A stretch of DNA of 64,000 nt, taken from the NCBI RefSeq assembly GCF_036346105.1, contig NZ_CP107811.1, positions 2,300,501 through 2,364,500 of the forward strand. Direction: 5' to 3'. The stretch is from Streptomyces sp. NBC_00539 (lineage in GTDB: Bacteria > Actinomycetota > Actinomycetes > Streptomycetales > Streptomycetaceae). Under the pieces are notes generated by a model that did not search any database, was not told the origin of the DNA, and saw only the letters and a list, made by a program, of their open reading frames with translations. Positions 9,351 to 18,214 of this stretch are shown one piece after another; within the stretch, counting starts at the first letter, position 1; every line of letters starts with the position of its first letter. Position numbers and translations under genes: made by a program.

Positions 9351-9396
9351 GGGTCCCGGAAGCCCCCCCGCCGGGAGGTCACGGGGCGGGGGGCGG

Positions 9397-10077
9397 TCAG
9401 GGGAACGTGATCTGGGTGACCGCGGCAGCGGAAGGGCGGTCGAGGAGGGTGACCGTCGCGCAGCCCGGAGGGGGGTGGCCGGCTTCCGCGGAGCGCAGGA
9501 GACGGGTCACCGCCGCGCGGTGGCGGGCGAAGGCGTACGCCGAGACCCGCCGCCCCCGTTCCGCCTGCCCCGCCAGCGCCTCCTGCGCGGTGGTGTCCAG
9601 CAGCAGCAGGTGCAGCGCCCGCCCCCGCCGCCGCGCGGCCGCCGCCAGAAGCCCCCGCACCCATGCCTGGCTGCCGCAGTCGTGCACCACCACCGAGGCC
9701 CCGGACCGCAGGGTCCGCCACAGCCCCCAGTAGTGGGCGAAGCGGACCAGCGGCCGGTACACCCCGTACGGCAGCGCCCCCGGCATCCGCCGCTCCCACC
9801 GCTCCCGCGTGTCCTGCGAGTCGATCACCCCGGCCCCCGCGGCCCGCTTGATCAGCGTGCTCTTGCCCCCGCCGGGCAGGCCGGACACCACCACGATGTC
9901 CCCCGCTGCGAAGCAGAGCCGCGGCCCCGGCGCCCCGGCACCGCGCAGGTCCCGGACCCGCCCCGGCTGCACCGCCGCCGGCACCGGCACCGGCACCGCC
10001 GCCGGCACGTCCGCACGCCGCTGCGCCGGAACCCCCTCAAGGGTCCCCGTCAAAGCCGGCACTCCGAACCTCCGCAC
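9397..10077 (-). CDS. P-loop ATP-binding protein, kinase-like
   Basis: A 226-residue cytoplasmic protein with Walker A GLPGGGKST at about residues 66-74, preceded by the strand GDIVVVS. A later VVVHDCGS may act as the Walker B strand, and an Arg-rich lid (AGQAERGRRVSAYAFARH) follows, as in zeta-toxin-like or nucleoside-kinase-like P-loop enzymes. The start is the GTG at 10077 with GGAGG 8 bases upstream; the longer open frame beyond it has no ribosome site. It is transcribed divergently from the glycine riboswitch and gcvT. The substrate is unknown; the context only suggests a place near one-carbon metabolism. Confidence 0.8.
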   Translation of the reverse strand: MRRFGVPALTGTLEGVPAQRRADVPAAVPVPVPAAVQPGRVRDLRGAGAPGPRLCFAAGDIVVVSGLPGGGKSTLIKRAAGAGVIDSQDTRERWERRMPGALPYGVYRPLVRFAHYWGLWRTLRSGASVVVHDCGSQAWVRGLLAAAARRRGRALHLLLLDTTAQEALAGQAERGRRVSAYAFARHRAAVTRLLRSAEAGHPPPGCATVTLLDRPSAAAVTQITFP

Positions 10078-10272
10078 AGTGATCGCCTCCCCCGCCTCTG
10101 AATGTAAAGGGACGGCAATCCGCCCCACCCGGTTCCGCCCCACCCCGTGCCGCCCTCCCTCGAGCCCCGCTGGGGCCGGCCCGGACTTTCGGGCCCGCCC
10201 GCCCACACCCGCCCGCCTCGTGCAATGATGTGCGCCATCTGGACACCAACTGCATACCGGCCGCTTGAATCC

Positions 10273-10485
10273 GCGCGGGAGAGTCCCGGCAGGCCGCAAG
10301 GCCGTGCCCGGGCGCCGAAGGAGCAAGTTCCTCCCTTGAATCTCTCAGGCCCCGTACCGCGTGGATGAGGCAGATCTGAAAAGCGGGCTGCTCGACAGCT
10401 CCACCCAAGGTGCAAGCCGAAGACGCGTTCCGCCCGGTGCGGGAACTCTCGGCGAACCTCTCAGGTTCCGATGACAGATGGGGAG
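10273..10485 (+). promoter_or_regulatory. Tandem glycine riboswitch upstream of gcvT
   Basis: Two consecutive glycine aptamers. The first has GCGGGAGAGTCCCGG (10274 on), the conserved GGGCGCCGAAGGAGCAAG (10310-10327) and AATCTCTCAGG (10339-10349). The second has GCAAGCCGAAGACG near 10412 and GAACCTCTCAGGTTCCGATG near 10454, closing with ACAGATGGGGA. The GCCGAAG and TCTCAGG cores are the class signature. Glycine binding normally turns on glycine cleavage genes, which fits gcvT starting at 10531. The two-aptamer order matches the usual tandem form. Confidence 0.93.
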
Positions 10486-10530
10486 GATCGTCCTCGTCAT
10501 GTCATGCCCTGGGACCCGGGAGCCACACCC

Positions 10531-11646
10531 ATGAGCACTGCCCCCCGCCTGACCGCGCTCGACGCGCTGCACCGCTCGCTCGGTGCGACCATGACCGACT
10601 TCGCGGGCTGGGACATGCCGCTGCGCTACGCCAGTGAGCGCGACGAGCACAACGCCGTACGCACCAAGGCCGGTCTCTTCGACCTGTCCCACATGGGCGA
10701 GATCACCCTGACCGGCCCCGAGGCCGTCAAGGCGCTGGACTACGCGCTGGTCGGCAACATCTCCACCGTCGGCGTCGGCCGCGCCCGCTACACGCACATC
10801 TGCCAGGAGGACGGCGGGATCCTCGACGACCTGATCGTCTACCGCCTCGGCGAGAGCGAGTACATGGTCGTCGCCAACGCCTCCAACGCGCAGACCGTCC
10901 TGGACGCCCTCACCGAGCGCGCCGCCGGCTTCGACACCGAGGTCCGCGACGACCGTGACGCCTACGCGCTGATCGCCGTGCAGGGCCCGGAGTCCCCGGG
11001 GATCCTCGCCTCGCTCACCGACGCCGACCTGGACGGGCTCAAGTACTACGCGGGCCTGCCCGGCACCGTCGCGGGCGTGCCCGCGCTGATCGCACGTACG
11101 GGCTACACCGGCGAGGACGGCTTCGAGCTGTTCGTCGCCCCCGAGCACGCCGTGGAGCTGTGGCAGGCGCTCACGAAGGCCGGCGAGGGCGCGGGCCTGG
11201 TCCCGGCCGGCCTGTCCTGCCGCGACACGCTGCGCCTGGAGGCGGGCATGCCGCTGTACGGGCACGAGCTGACCACCTCCCTGACCCCGTTCGACGCGGG
11301 CCTGGGCCGGGTCGTGAAGTTCGAGAAGGAGGGCGACTTCGTCGGCCGCGCCGCACTGGAGGCCGCCGCCGAGCGCGCCGCCTCGAACCCGCCGCGCAAG
11401 CTGGTCGGCCTGATCGCCGAGGGCCGCCGGGTCCCGCGCGCCGGTTTCCCGGTGGTCGCCGACGGCAAGGTCGTCGGCGAGGTCACCTCGGGCGCCCCGT
11501 CGCCGACGCTGGGCAAGCCGATCGCGATGGCGTACGTGGACGCGGCGCACGCCGCGCCCGGCACCTCCGGCGTCGGCGTGGACATTCGCGGTACGCATGA
11601 GCCGTACGAGGTCGTGGCCCTGCCGTTCTACAAGCGGCAGAAGTAG
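10531..11646 (+). CDS. gcvT: Glycine cleavage system aminomethyltransferase (T protein)
   Basis: Transfers the methylene group from the aminomethyl-lipoyl H protein to tetrahydrofolate and releases ammonia. The 371-residue length is normal for bacterial T proteins. It carries the N-terminal folate domain ([29 protein letters not shown]), [15 protein letters not shown] and the C-terminal barrel ([12 protein letters not shown]-like end). I take the ATG at 10531 ([14 protein letters not shown]), with GGGAG about 10 bases upstream. An upstream in-frame ATG at 10471 lies inside the riboswitch. It is the first gene of gcvT-gcvH-glyA. No gcvP is present in the window, as expected when it is located elsewhere. 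Confidence 0.95.
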   Translation: MSTAPRLTALDALHRSLGATMTDFAGWDMPLRYASERDEHNAVRTKAGLFDLSHMGEITLTGPEAVKALDYALVGNISTVGVGRARYTHICQEDGGILDDLIVYRLGESEYMVVANASNAQTVLDALTERAAGFDTEVRDDRDAYALIAVQGPESPGILASLTDADLDGLKYYAGLPGTVAGVPALIARTGYTGEDGFELFVAPEHAVELWQALTKAGEGAGLVPAGLSCRDTLRLEAGMPLYGHELTTSLTPFDAGLGRVVKFEKEGDFVGRAALEAAAERAASNPPRKLVGLIAEGRRVPRAGFPVVADGKVVGEVTSGAPSPTLGKPIAMAYVDAAHAAPGTSGVGVDIRGTHEPYEVVALPFYKRQK

Positions 11647-11756
11647 TCCGCCCCTGCCCGTACAGCGTCACCGCCGCACGGAGGTCCGTACGGCGCTGTC
11701 CCGGTACCCCAGACCACTGTTCGTATCCACTCCCCCGCATCCAGGAGAATCAGGTC

Positions 11757-12137
11757 ATGAGCAACCCCCAGCAGCTGCGTTTCAGCAAGGAGCACGAGTG
11801 GCTGTCGGCCGCCGAGGACGGCGTCTCGACGGTCGGCATCACGGAGTTCGCGGCCAACGCGCTCGGTGACGTCGTCTACGCCCAGCTCCCCGAGGTCGGC
11901 GACACGGTGACCGCGGGCGAGACCTGCGGCGAGCTGGAGTCGACCAAGTCGGTCAGCGACCTGTACTCCCCCGTGACCGGTGAGGTCGTCGCGGCCAACC
12001 AGGACGTCGTGGACGACCCTTCGCTCGTGAACTCGGCGCCGTTCGAGGGTGGCTGGCTCTTCAAGGTGCGCGTCACGGAGGAGCCGGCCGACCTGCTCTC
12101 CGATGCCGAGTACGCCAAGCTCACCGCCGGTAACTGA
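11757..12137 (+). CDS. gcvH: Glycine cleavage system H protein
   Basis: The lipoyl carrier of the glycine cleavage system, 126 residues, shuttling the aminomethyl group from the P protein to the T protein. The lipoyl-attachment loop reads [16 protein letters not shown], with Lys64 as the modified residue. The usual opening ([21 protein letters not shown]) and the closing SDAEYAKL are present. The ATG at 11757 has AGGAG about 10 bases upstream. It is 110 bases after gcvT and 15 bases before glyA, so the three probably form one message under the glycine riboswitch. Confidence 0.96.
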   Translation: MSNPQQLRFSKEHEWLSAAEDGVSTVGITEFAANALGDVVYAQLPEVGDTVTAGETCGELESTKSVSDLYSPVTGEVVAANQDVVDDPSLVNSAPFEGGWLFKVRVTEEPADLLSDAEYAKLTAGN

Positions 12138-12152
12138 CCCCAGGGGATCCTG

Positions 12153-13409
12153 ATGTCCGTACTGAACACCCCGCTCCACGAGCTCGACCCCGACGTCGCC
12201 GCCGCCGTCGACGCCGAGCTCGTACGCCAGCAGTCGACCCTGGAAATGATCGCGTCGGAGAACTTCGCTCCGGTCGCCGTCATGGAGGCCCAGGGCTCGG
12301 TCCTGACCAACAAGTACGCCGAGGGCTACCCCGGCCGCCGCTACTACGGCGGCTGCGAGCACGTCGACGTCGTCGAGCAGATCGCGATCGACCGGATCAA
12401 GGCCCTGTTCGGCGCCGAGGCCGCGAACGTCCAGCCGCACTCGGGTGCGCAGGCGAACGCCGCCGCGATGTTCGCGCTGCTCAAGCCGGGCGACACGATC
12501 ATGGGCCTGAACCTGGCCCACGGCGGTCACCTGACCCACGGTATGAAGATCAACTTCTCCGGCAAGCTCTACAACGTGGTCCCGTACCACGTGGACGAGA
12601 CCGGCCAGGTCGACATGGCCGAGGTCGAGCGCCTCGCCAAGGAGTCCAAGCCGCAGCTGATCGTCGCCGGCTGGTCCGCGTACCCGCGCCAGCTGGACTT
12701 CGCCGCCTTCCGCCGCATCGCGGACGAGGTCGGCGCGTACCTGATGGTCGACATGGCACACTTCGCCGGCCTGGTCGCCGCGGGTCTGCACCCGAACCCG
12801 GTCCCGCACGCCCACGTCGTCACCACCACCACGCACAAGACCCTCGGCGGTCCGCGCGGCGGTGTCATCCTGTCGACGCAGGAGCTGGCGAAGAAGATCA
12901 ACTCCGCGGTCTTCCCCGGTCAGCAGGGTGGCCCGCTGGAGCACGTGATCGCGGCGAAGGCCGTCTCCTTCAAGGTCGCCGCGTCGCCCGAGTTCAAGGA
13001 GCGCCAGGAGCGCACCCTGGAGGGCGCGAAGATCCTCGCCGCGCGCCTGGTCCAGGACGACGTCAAGGCCGTGGGCGTGGACGTCCTGACCGGCGGCACC
13101 GACGTGCACCTGGTCCTGGTCGACCTGCGCAACTCCGAGCTGGACGGCCAGCAGGCCGAGGACCGCCTCCACGAGGTCGGCATCACGGTCAACCGCAACG
13201 CCATCCCGAACGACCCGCGGCCGCCGATGGTCACCTCGGGCCTGCGGATCGGTACGCCGGCCCTGGCCACCCGTGGTTTCGACGCCGAGGCCTTCACCGA
13301 GGTCGCCGAGATCATCGCGCAGGCGCTCAAGCCCGCCTACGACGCCGAGTCCCTCAAGGCGCGCGTCTCCGCGCTCGCGGCGAAGTTCCCGCTGTACCCG
13401 ACGCTCTGA
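12153..13409 (+). CDS. glyA: Serine hydroxymethyltransferase
   Basis: A PLP enzyme that interconverts serine plus tetrahydrofolate and glycine plus methylene-tetrahydrofolate. The 418-residue length is normal. The PLP lysine is Lys229 in [15 protein letters not shown]. Also present are MIASENF, the [15 protein letters not shown] stretch and the final [12 protein letters not shown] region. Its start follows the gcvH stop by 15 bases (GGGGATCCTG precedes the ATG). With gcvT/H it sets the serine-glycine-C1 balance. A strong terminator follows 12 bases after the stop. Confidence 0.97.
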   Translation: MSVLNTPLHELDPDVAAAVDAELVRQQSTLEMIASENFAPVAVMEAQGSVLTNKYAEGYPGRRYYGGCEHVDVVEQIAIDRIKALFGAEAANVQPHSGAQANAAAMFALLKPGDTIMGLNLAHGGHLTHGMKINFSGKLYNVVPYHVDETGQVDMAEVERLAKESKPQLIVAGWSAYPRQLDFAAFRRIADEVGAYLMVDMAHFAGLVAAGLHPNPVPHAHVVTTTTHKTLGGPRGGVILSTQELAKKINSAVFPGQQGGPLEHVIAAKAVSFKVAASPEFKERQERTLEGAKILAARLVQDDVKAVGVDVLTGGTDVHLVLVDLRNSELDGQQAEDRLHEVGITVNRNAIPNDPRPPMVTSGLRIGTPALATRGFDAEAFTEVAEIIAQALKPAYDAESLKARVSALAAKFPLYPTL

Positions 13410-13420
13410 CGCGACCGGGC

Positions 13421-13465
13421 GGGGCCCGGTGCCTGTTCCCACAGGCCCGGGCCCCTTTTTCACGC
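13421..13465 (+). terminator. Rho-independent terminator after glyA
   Basis: GGGGCCCGGTGCCTGT pairs with ACAGGCCCGGGCCCC, with a one-base bulge and a TCCC loop, followed directly by TTTTT. It is the clearest classical terminator in the window and closes the gcvT-gcvH-glyA unit. Confidence 0.92.
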
Positions 13466-13576
13466 CCGCCCGCCCGCCGGTCGGGGCCGGGGATGTGAGC
13501 CGACGCACACCCCGGCTTCCCCTTGTGGCCCCGTCCGGCAGGCGGGTCGTTCACCTCGCCGCGTTAAGCTCGACCG

Positions 13577-13591
13577 TCGGACAAAATCCGA
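13577..13591 (+). promoter_or_regulatory. Short inverted repeat upstream of sdaA, possible operator
   Basis: TCGGA-CAAAA-TCCGA, about 90 bases before the sdaA start, in the most AT-rich part of the glyA-sdaA gap. The position fits a promoter-proximal operator. Five-base arms are short, and this may be chance. Confidence 0.3.
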
Positions 13592-13681
13592 ACAAACCTC
13601 CCTGATCACCTCACCGCTGGTCCAACCCGCTCTCCTGTGCCCCTCTCCCACCCCACGAGCAGACAAGGGAGTCTCGCCACC

Positions 13682-15064
13682 GTGGCCATCTCCGTCTTCG
13701 ACCTCTTCTCCATCGGCATCGGTCCCTCTTCCTCCCACACGGTCGGCCCGATGCGGGCGGCGCGCATGTTCGTGACCCGCTTGAAGAAGGAAGGCGTCCT
13801 CGCCCAGACGGCTTCCGTCCGCGCGGAGCTCTTCGGCTCGCTCGGCGCGACCGGCCACGGCCACGGCACCCCCAAGGCGGTCCTGCTGGGCCTCGAGGGC
13901 CACTCCCCCCGCACGGTGAACGTGGAGACCGCCGACGCCGAGGTCGAGCGGATCCGCCAGAGCGGCCGGCTGCGCCTGATGGGCGCCGAGATAGGCGAGG
14001 CGCACGAGATCGCCTTCGACGAGCCGAGCCAGCTCATCCTGCACCGCCGCCGGTCCCTGCCCTACCACGCGAACGGCATGACGCTCTTCGCGTACGACGC
14101 GGCCGGCGCCCCGCTGCTGGAGAAGACCTACTACTCGGTCGGCGGCGGCTTCGTCGTGGACGAGGACGCGGTCGGCGAGGACCGGATCAAGCTCGACGAC
14201 ACCGAGCTGAGGTACCCCTTCCGCAGCGGTGACGAGATGCTGCGCATGGCCCGGGAGAGCGGCCTGTCGATCTCCGCGATGATGCTGGAGAACGAGAAGG
14301 CCTGGCGTACGGAGGAGGAGATCCGCGAGGGCCTCCTGGAGATCTGGCGGGTCATGCAGGCCTGCGTCGCGCGCGGGATGTCGCGCGAGGGGATCCTGCC
14401 GGGCGGCCTCAAGGTCCGCCGGCGCGCCGCGAACACCGCGCGCAAGCTGCGCTCCGAGGGCGACCCGCAGGCGCTGTCGATGGAGTGGATCACCCTCTAC
14501 GCGATGGCCGTGAACGAGGAGAACGCCGCGGGCGGCCGGGTGGTCACCGCCCCGACGAACGGCGCCGCGGGCATCATCCCGGCGGTGCTGCACTACTACA
14601 TGAACTTCGTGCCCGGCGCCGACGAGGAGGGCGTGGTCCGCTTCCTGCTGTCGGCCGGCGCGATCGGCCTGCTCTTCAAGGAGAACGCCTCGATCTCGGG
14701 CGCCGAGGTCGGCTGCCAGGGCGAGGTCGGCTCCGCGTGCTCCATGGCGGCCGGCGCCCTCGCCGAGGTCCTGGGCGGCAGCCCCGAGCAGGTGGAGAAC
14801 GCCGCCGAGATCGGCATGGAGCACAACCTGGGCCTGACCTGCGACCCGGTCGGCGGGCTGGTCCAGATCCCGTGCATCGAGCGCAACGGCATGGCGGCGG
14901 TCAAGGCCGTCACCGCGGCCCGGATGGCGATGCGCGGCGACGGCTCCCACAAGGTCTCCCTGGACAAGGTCATCAAGACCATGAAGGAGACCGGCGCCGA
15001 CATGAAGGTCAAGTACAAGGAGACCGCCCGCGGCGGCCTCGCGGTCAACGTCATCGAGTGCTGA
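13682..15064 (+). CDS. sdaA: L-serine dehydratase, iron-sulfur type, single chain
   Basis: Deaminates L-serine to pyruvate using a 4Fe-4S cluster. The 460-residue protein fuses the beta domain (residues 1-150; [14 protein letters not shown] near the start) and the alpha domain (about 180-460; [12 protein letters not shown]). The cluster cysteines are visible as Cys345 (GCQGEVGS), Cys387 (LTCDPVGG) and Cys398 (IPCIERN), with the spacing known for the family. I choose the GTG at 13682, with AAGGGAG upstream, because it begins directly at the conserved [17 protein letters not shown] at 13637 has no ribosome site. It has its own upstream region, separate from the glycine operon, and provides an outlet for serine made by GlyA. 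Confidence 0.95.
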   Translation: MAISVFDLFSIGIGPSSSHTVGPMRAARMFVTRLKKEGVLAQTASVRAELFGSLGATGHGHGTPKAVLLGLEGHSPRTVNVETADAEVERIRQSGRLRLMGAEIGEAHEIAFDEPSQLILHRRRSLPYHANGMTLFAYDAAGAPLLEKTYYSVGGGFVVDEDAVGEDRIKLDDTELRYPFRSGDEMLRMARESGLSISAMMLENEKAWRTEEEIREGLLEIWRVMQACVARGMSREGILPGGLKVRRRAANTARKLRSEGDPQALSMEWITLYAMAVNEENAAGGRVVTAPTNGAAGIIPAVLHYYMNFVPGADEEGVVRFLLSAGAIGLLFKENASISGAEVGCQGEVGSACSMAAGALAEVLGGSPEQVENAAEIGMEHNLGLTCDPVGGLVQIPCIERNGMAAVKAVTAARMAMRGDGSHKVSLDKVIKTMKETGADMKVKYKETARGGLAVNVIEC

Positions 15065-15109
15065 GCCGACGCCCGAGCCGCTGACGGCGGCCGGCGGGTA
15101 CCGACGGGA

Positions 15110-15138
15110 GGGCCGGGCGCGGGTGCGCCCGGCCCTTT
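15110..15138. terminator. Bidirectional terminator between sdaA and a lipoprotein gene
   Basis: A perfect 11-base stem, GGGCCGGGCGC against GCGCCCGGCCC, with a 4-base loop, then TTTCC on the plus strand. It sits between two convergent genes. Confidence 0.8.
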
Positions 15139-15151
15139 CCCCGTCCTCGCG

Positions 15152-15781
15152 CTACTTCCTGCGGATCGAGGTCAGACAGCCCTTGGCGAAGGCGTTCACG
15201 GCGTCGTCCAGCGTCTTGAGGCTCTCGGGAGTGGGGGGCTCGTCCGCCTCCCCGGTGACCGTGATGTCCAGCATGAGGTTGCTGTCCCGCACCCGTATCT
15301 GCCTGACCTGGCGCGGATCGTCCGGTTTGGTGTAGAGGAGGCGGTACGCCTCCTTGCCCACGCCCTTGACGTCGGCCGGGGCGCCGCCCGGCGAGTCCTT
15401 GCCCGCGTCGCCCCGCACCTTGGCGAAGACCGCCTTCGCGTCGTCGACGCTCGGGAGGTAGGCGAAGTCCAGCTCGACCTTGGCTCCCCCATAGGCCGCG
15501 GGGCCGCTCCGGACGAGCTTCTGGACGCACTCGGCGCCCGGGTAGCCCCCGGTGGTCCGGCGGGTGCGGTCGGCCACGTCCTCGCGGGCCCCGAGCGGGT
15601 CGGCCAGTTTGCCGTACGGCAGCGCGTTGCATATCTCGTCCGTGGCGACCCAGGGATAGCCGCCCTTGCCCTCCTGGGAGACCTCCTCGTCGCCGCTTCC
15701 GCAGGCGGTGGCCGCGAGGACGAGGACCGCGGTGATCACGGCATGACGGTGAAGGCGGGTGTGAAGGCGGTGACGGCGCAT
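15152..15781 (-). CDS. Small exported lipoprotein, DUF3558-like
   Basis: A 209-residue predicted lipoprotein. The signal peptide ends VLAATAC, with Cys27 as the lipidation site, followed by GSGDEEVSQEGKGG. The mature domain has two paired cysteines (ICNALPYGKL and AECVQKL) and a last Cys in KGCLTSIRRK. Together with the stretch from the first Cys to LGARED, this resembles the DUF3558 type of actinobacterial lipoproteins. That resemblance is by eye and is not firm. The start is the ATG at 15781 with GGGGAG 6 bases upstream. No operon partner; the function is unknown. Confidence 0.72.
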   Translation of the reverse strand: MRRHRLHTRLHRHAVITAVLVLAATACGSGDEEVSQEGKGGYPWVATDEICNALPYGKLADPLGAREDVADRTRRTTGGYPGAECVQKLVRSGPAAYGGAKVELDFAYLPSVDDAKAVFAKVRGDAGKDSPGGAPADVKGVGKEAYRLLYTKPDDPRQVRQIRVRDSNLMLDITVTGEADEPPTPESLKTLDDAVNAFAKGCLTSIRRK

Positions 15782-15933
15782 CCGGTGCTCCCCTGTCGCA
15801 CGGTCCATGTCCAGGCCGCCACCCTGCCAGGAATGGCACGCCGCCACGGCGTGATCCGTGCAACCGTGACGGCGTCCCGGGTGTCTTCAGTGGTGTCACC
15901 CTTGTCCCCGTCTCTCAGAATCGGGGGGACGTC

Positions 15934-16425
15934 ATGCAGAACGCACGACGCCGCCAGGTCACCGCCCTGCTCGCGGGCGCCCTGCTCACCGCCGGGGCCG
16001 CGTTCGCCGCGCCGGCCTCCGCCGCCTCCACCACGCTGGTCACCAACGCCCGCTGGGGCGGGCACTGCACCTACGACCGGCTCGTCATCGACCTCCAGGG
16101 AGCCGCCCCGCCGGTCACCGTCACGCCCGTCTCCGAGCTGGTCTACGACGGGTCCGGCAAGCCGGTCCCGCTGCCGGGCAAGTACTTCCTCGAGATCAGG
16201 CTGCACCCCGCCGCCGCGCACGACTCGGCCGGTCACAACGTCTACGTGGGGCCGGCGCTCCAGCAGATCGCCCTCCCCAAGCTCAAGGGCATGGCCAAGA
16301 CCGGCGACTTCGAGGGGTACGTCACCTTCGGCGCGGCCTTCGACACCCCGCCCACCTATAACACGAGCGTGCTGCACGCCCCGGAGCGGTTCGTCCTGGA
16401 CTTCCCGCACCCGGCCACCTGCTGA
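15934..16425 (+). CDS. Secreted AMIN-like domain protein
   Basis: A 163-residue secreted protein. The signal peptide MQNARRRQVTALLAGALLTAGAAFA-APASA is followed by a single beta-rich domain (WGGHCTYDRLVIDLQG, YFLEIRLHPAAAHD, ERFVLDFPHP). The opening G-x-H-x-x-Y-D-R-L-V-I/V-D-L pattern is typical of the AMIN-like family found in actinobacteria. Two cysteines (HCTYD and the C-terminal Cys) could form a disulfide. It probably acts outside the cell or at the wall; no enzyme motif is visible. It is divergent from the lipoprotein gene and convergent with the reductase gene. Confidence 0.75.
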   Translation: MQNARRRQVTALLAGALLTAGAAFAAPASAASTTLVTNARWGGHCTYDRLVIDLQGAAPPVTVTPVSELVYDGSGKPVPLPGKYFLEIRLHPAAAHDSAGHNVYVGPALQQIALPKLKGMAKTGDFEGYVTFGAAFDTPPTYNTSVLHAPERFVLDFPHPATC

Positions 16426-16448
16426 CGCGACACCGGCCCGGCCCCGCG

Positions 16449-17180
16449 CTACCGGTGCTCGGGGTTCGGGAAGTCGAAGCGGCATCCGGCGTCCCACTCC
16501 GAGCGCTGGTTGCCGTGCGCCGGGATACCGCCCGCCCGTTTCAGCAGGGCGGCCAGGTGCATGAGGTTCCAGCTCATGAAGGTCGTGTTCCGGTTGGTGA
16601 AGTCGTTCTCGGGGCCGCCCGAGCCGGGGTCCAGGTACGAGGGCCCCGGCCCGGCCTCACCGATCCACCCGGCGTCGGCCTGCGGCGGGATCGCGTACCC
16701 GAGGTGCTGGAGGCTGTAGAGGACGTTCATGGCGCAGTGTTTGACGCCGTCCTCGTTGCCGGTGATGAGCGCCCCGCCGACCCGGCCGTAGTAGGCGTAC
16801 TGGCCCCGGTCGTTCAGCAGCGAGGAGCAGGCGTACAGCCGCTCGATGACCTGCTTCATCACGGAGCTGTTGTCCCCGAGCCAGATGGGGCCGCACAGCA
16901 CCAGGATGTCGGCGTCCATGATCCGGCTGTAGAGGACGGGCCACTCGTCGCTCTCCCAGCCGTGCTCGGTCATGTCGGGCCAGACGCCGGTGGCGATGTC
17001 GTGGTCGACGGCGCGGACGAGCTCGGTCCGGGCGCCGGCGGCCTCCATGACCGCCCGGCTCCGGGAGATCAGGCCCTCGGTGTTGCTGGTCTCGGGGGAC
17101 CGCTTGAGGGTGCAGTTCACGAAGAGGGCGCTCAGGTCGCCGTAGCGGGGGGTCTGCGCGGTTGCGGAGTCGTCGGCCAC
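16449..17180 (-). CDS. Flavodoxin-like NAD(P)H-dependent reductase
   Basis: A 243-residue cytoplasmic flavoprotein of the NADPH-dependent FMN reductase/flavodoxin fold. The first strand and phosphate loop are LSALFVNCTLKRSPETSNTEG, and the second flavin-binding motif is DILVLCGPIWLGDNSSVMKQVIERL. GGALITGNEDGVKHCAMNVLYSL follows as in iron-sulfur flavoprotein relatives, but no cluster-type Cys motif is visible. The start is taken as the GTG at 17180 (VADDSATAQ); the ribosome site is weak, and the open frame continues upstream without family match. The substrate is unknown. Confidence 0.75.
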   Translation of the reverse strand: MADDSATAQTPRYGDLSALFVNCTLKRSPETSNTEGLISRSRAVMEAAGARTELVRAVDHDIATGVWPDMTEHGWESDEWPVLYSRIMDADILVLCGPIWLGDNSSVMKQVIERLYACSSLLNDRGQYAYYGRVGGALITGNEDGVKHCAMNVLYSLQHLGYAIPPQADAGWIGEAGPGPSYLDPGSGGPENDFTNRNTTFMSWNLMHLAALLKRAGGIPAHGNQRSEWDAGCRFDFPNPEHR

Positions 17181-17276
17181 CGCACCACCGTGCGTCGCAC
17201 CGGACGCGGCCGCCAGCGGGCGCGCCCGGAAGGGGCGGGTTGTGACCCGTCCGGACGGGCGACTAGGGTCATGGGG

Positions 17277-17475
17277 CCTTGGTGTTCGGGAAACCGGTGG
17301 GAAACCGGTGCGGCCCTCGCCACTGTGATCGGGAAGTCCGGCTCCACTCTCCCCCAGACTCCGTCCGGGAGGTGCCCCCACCGCGGGAAGCCACTGGGAC
17401 CTGCGCGGGAGACCGCACGGCCCCGGGAAGGCGGAGTCAGGGCATCAGTACCCGTGAGCCAGGAGACCGGCCGGG
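17277..17475 (+). promoter_or_regulatory. Cobalamin (B12) riboswitch controlling cbiMNQO
   Basis: Conserved pieces appear in order: GGTGTTCGGGAAACCGGTGGG at the 5' side, TGCGGCCCTCGCCACTGTGATC, GGGAAGCCACTGGGACC, CCCGGGAAGGCGGAGTCAGG, and the B12 box GAGCCAGGAGACCGGCC at 17456-17472. The cbiM start is about 45 bases further on. Adenosylcobalamin binding normally shuts off the downstream genes, so cobalt import should fall when B12 is plentiful. In the same stretch the cbiM frame stays open upstream, but that is not coding. Confidence 0.93.
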
Positions 17476-17518
17476 GCGCGTCGTCCATCCACGAGGTGCT
17501 GGAGAGGTCTCCACAGTC

Positions 17519-18214
17519 ATGCATATCGCCGAGGGCTTCCTGCCCCCGTTGCACGCGGTCGCCTGGGGCGTCGCGTCCGCCCCCTTCGTCGTACACGGTG
17601 CCCGGGCCCTGTCCCGTGAGGTGAGGGCGAACCCGGAGAGCACGCTGCTGCTGGGCGCGTCGGGGGCGTTCACGTTCGTCCTGTCGGCCCTCAAGATCCC
17701 GTCGGTGACGGGCAGTTGTTCGCACCCCACCGGGACGGGGCTCGGCGCGATCCTGTTCCGGCCACCGGTCATGACGGTGCTCGGGACCATCACCCTGCTG
17801 TTCCAGGCCCTGCTGCTCGCGCACGGCGGGCTGACCACGCTCGGCGCGAACGCCTTCTCGATGGCGATCGCCGGACCCTGGGCGGGGTACGGCGTCTACC
17901 GGCTGCTCAAGCGGTTCGACGTGCCGCTGATGGTCACCGTCTTCTTCGGCGCGTTCTTCGCCGACCTCGTCACCTACTGCGTGACCAGCGTCCAGCTGGC
18001 GCTGGCCTTCCCGGACCCGTCGAGCGGGTTCCCCGGCGCGCTCGCGAAGTTCGGCGGGATATTTGCGCTCACGCAGATCCCGCTGGCCGTCAGCGAGGGG
18101 CTGCTGACCGTCCTGGTCATGCGGCTGCTGACGCAGTCCAGCAAGTCCGACCTGGTCCGGCTCGGTGTCGCCGGGCCGGCCGGTGGCGCCGCGCGCACGG
18201 AGGCCGCCCGATGA
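17519..18214 (+). CDS. cbiM: Cobalt ECF transporter substrate-capture protein CbiM
   Basis: Membrane substrate-binding (S) component of the cobalt importer CbiMNQO, 231 residues. It opens [13 protein letters not shown], the conserved N-terminus in which the second-residue His and the free amino terminus bind Co2+. [18 protein letters not shown] is the second metal-site stretch (His69). Six or seven hydrophobic segments follow. The start ATG at 17519 has GGAGAGG about 12 bases upstream. The stop overlaps the cbiN start as ATGA. Expression should respond to B12 through the riboswitch just upstream. Confidence 0.95.
   Translation: MHIAEGFLPPLHAVAWGVASAPFVVHGARALSREVRANPESTLLLGASGAFTFVLSALKIPSVTGSCSHPTGTGLGAILFRPPVMTVLGTITLLFQALLLAHGGLTTLGANAFSMAIAGPWAGYGVYRLLKRFDVPLMVTVFFGAFFADLVTYCVTSVQLALAFPDPSSGFPGALAKFGGIFALTQIPLAVSEGLLTVLVMRLLTQSSKSDLVRLGVAGPAGGAARTEAAR

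Noticed and set aside
8704-10101. Several overlapping open frames on both strands in the repeat region 8.7-9.4 kb.
   Set aside because: They follow the 45-50 base repeat, have no ribosome sites and give only Pro/Arg/Ala/Gly sequence. The plus-strand one also runs antisense into the kinase gene.
10471-10530. Longer gcvT start within the riboswitch end.
   Set aside because: The upstream ATG overlaps the second aptamer and adds 20 residues with no family match.
17279-17518. N-terminal extension of cbiM by about 80 codons.
   Set aside because: The stretch is the cobalamin riboswitch; CbiM must begin with MHIAEGF for cobalt binding.
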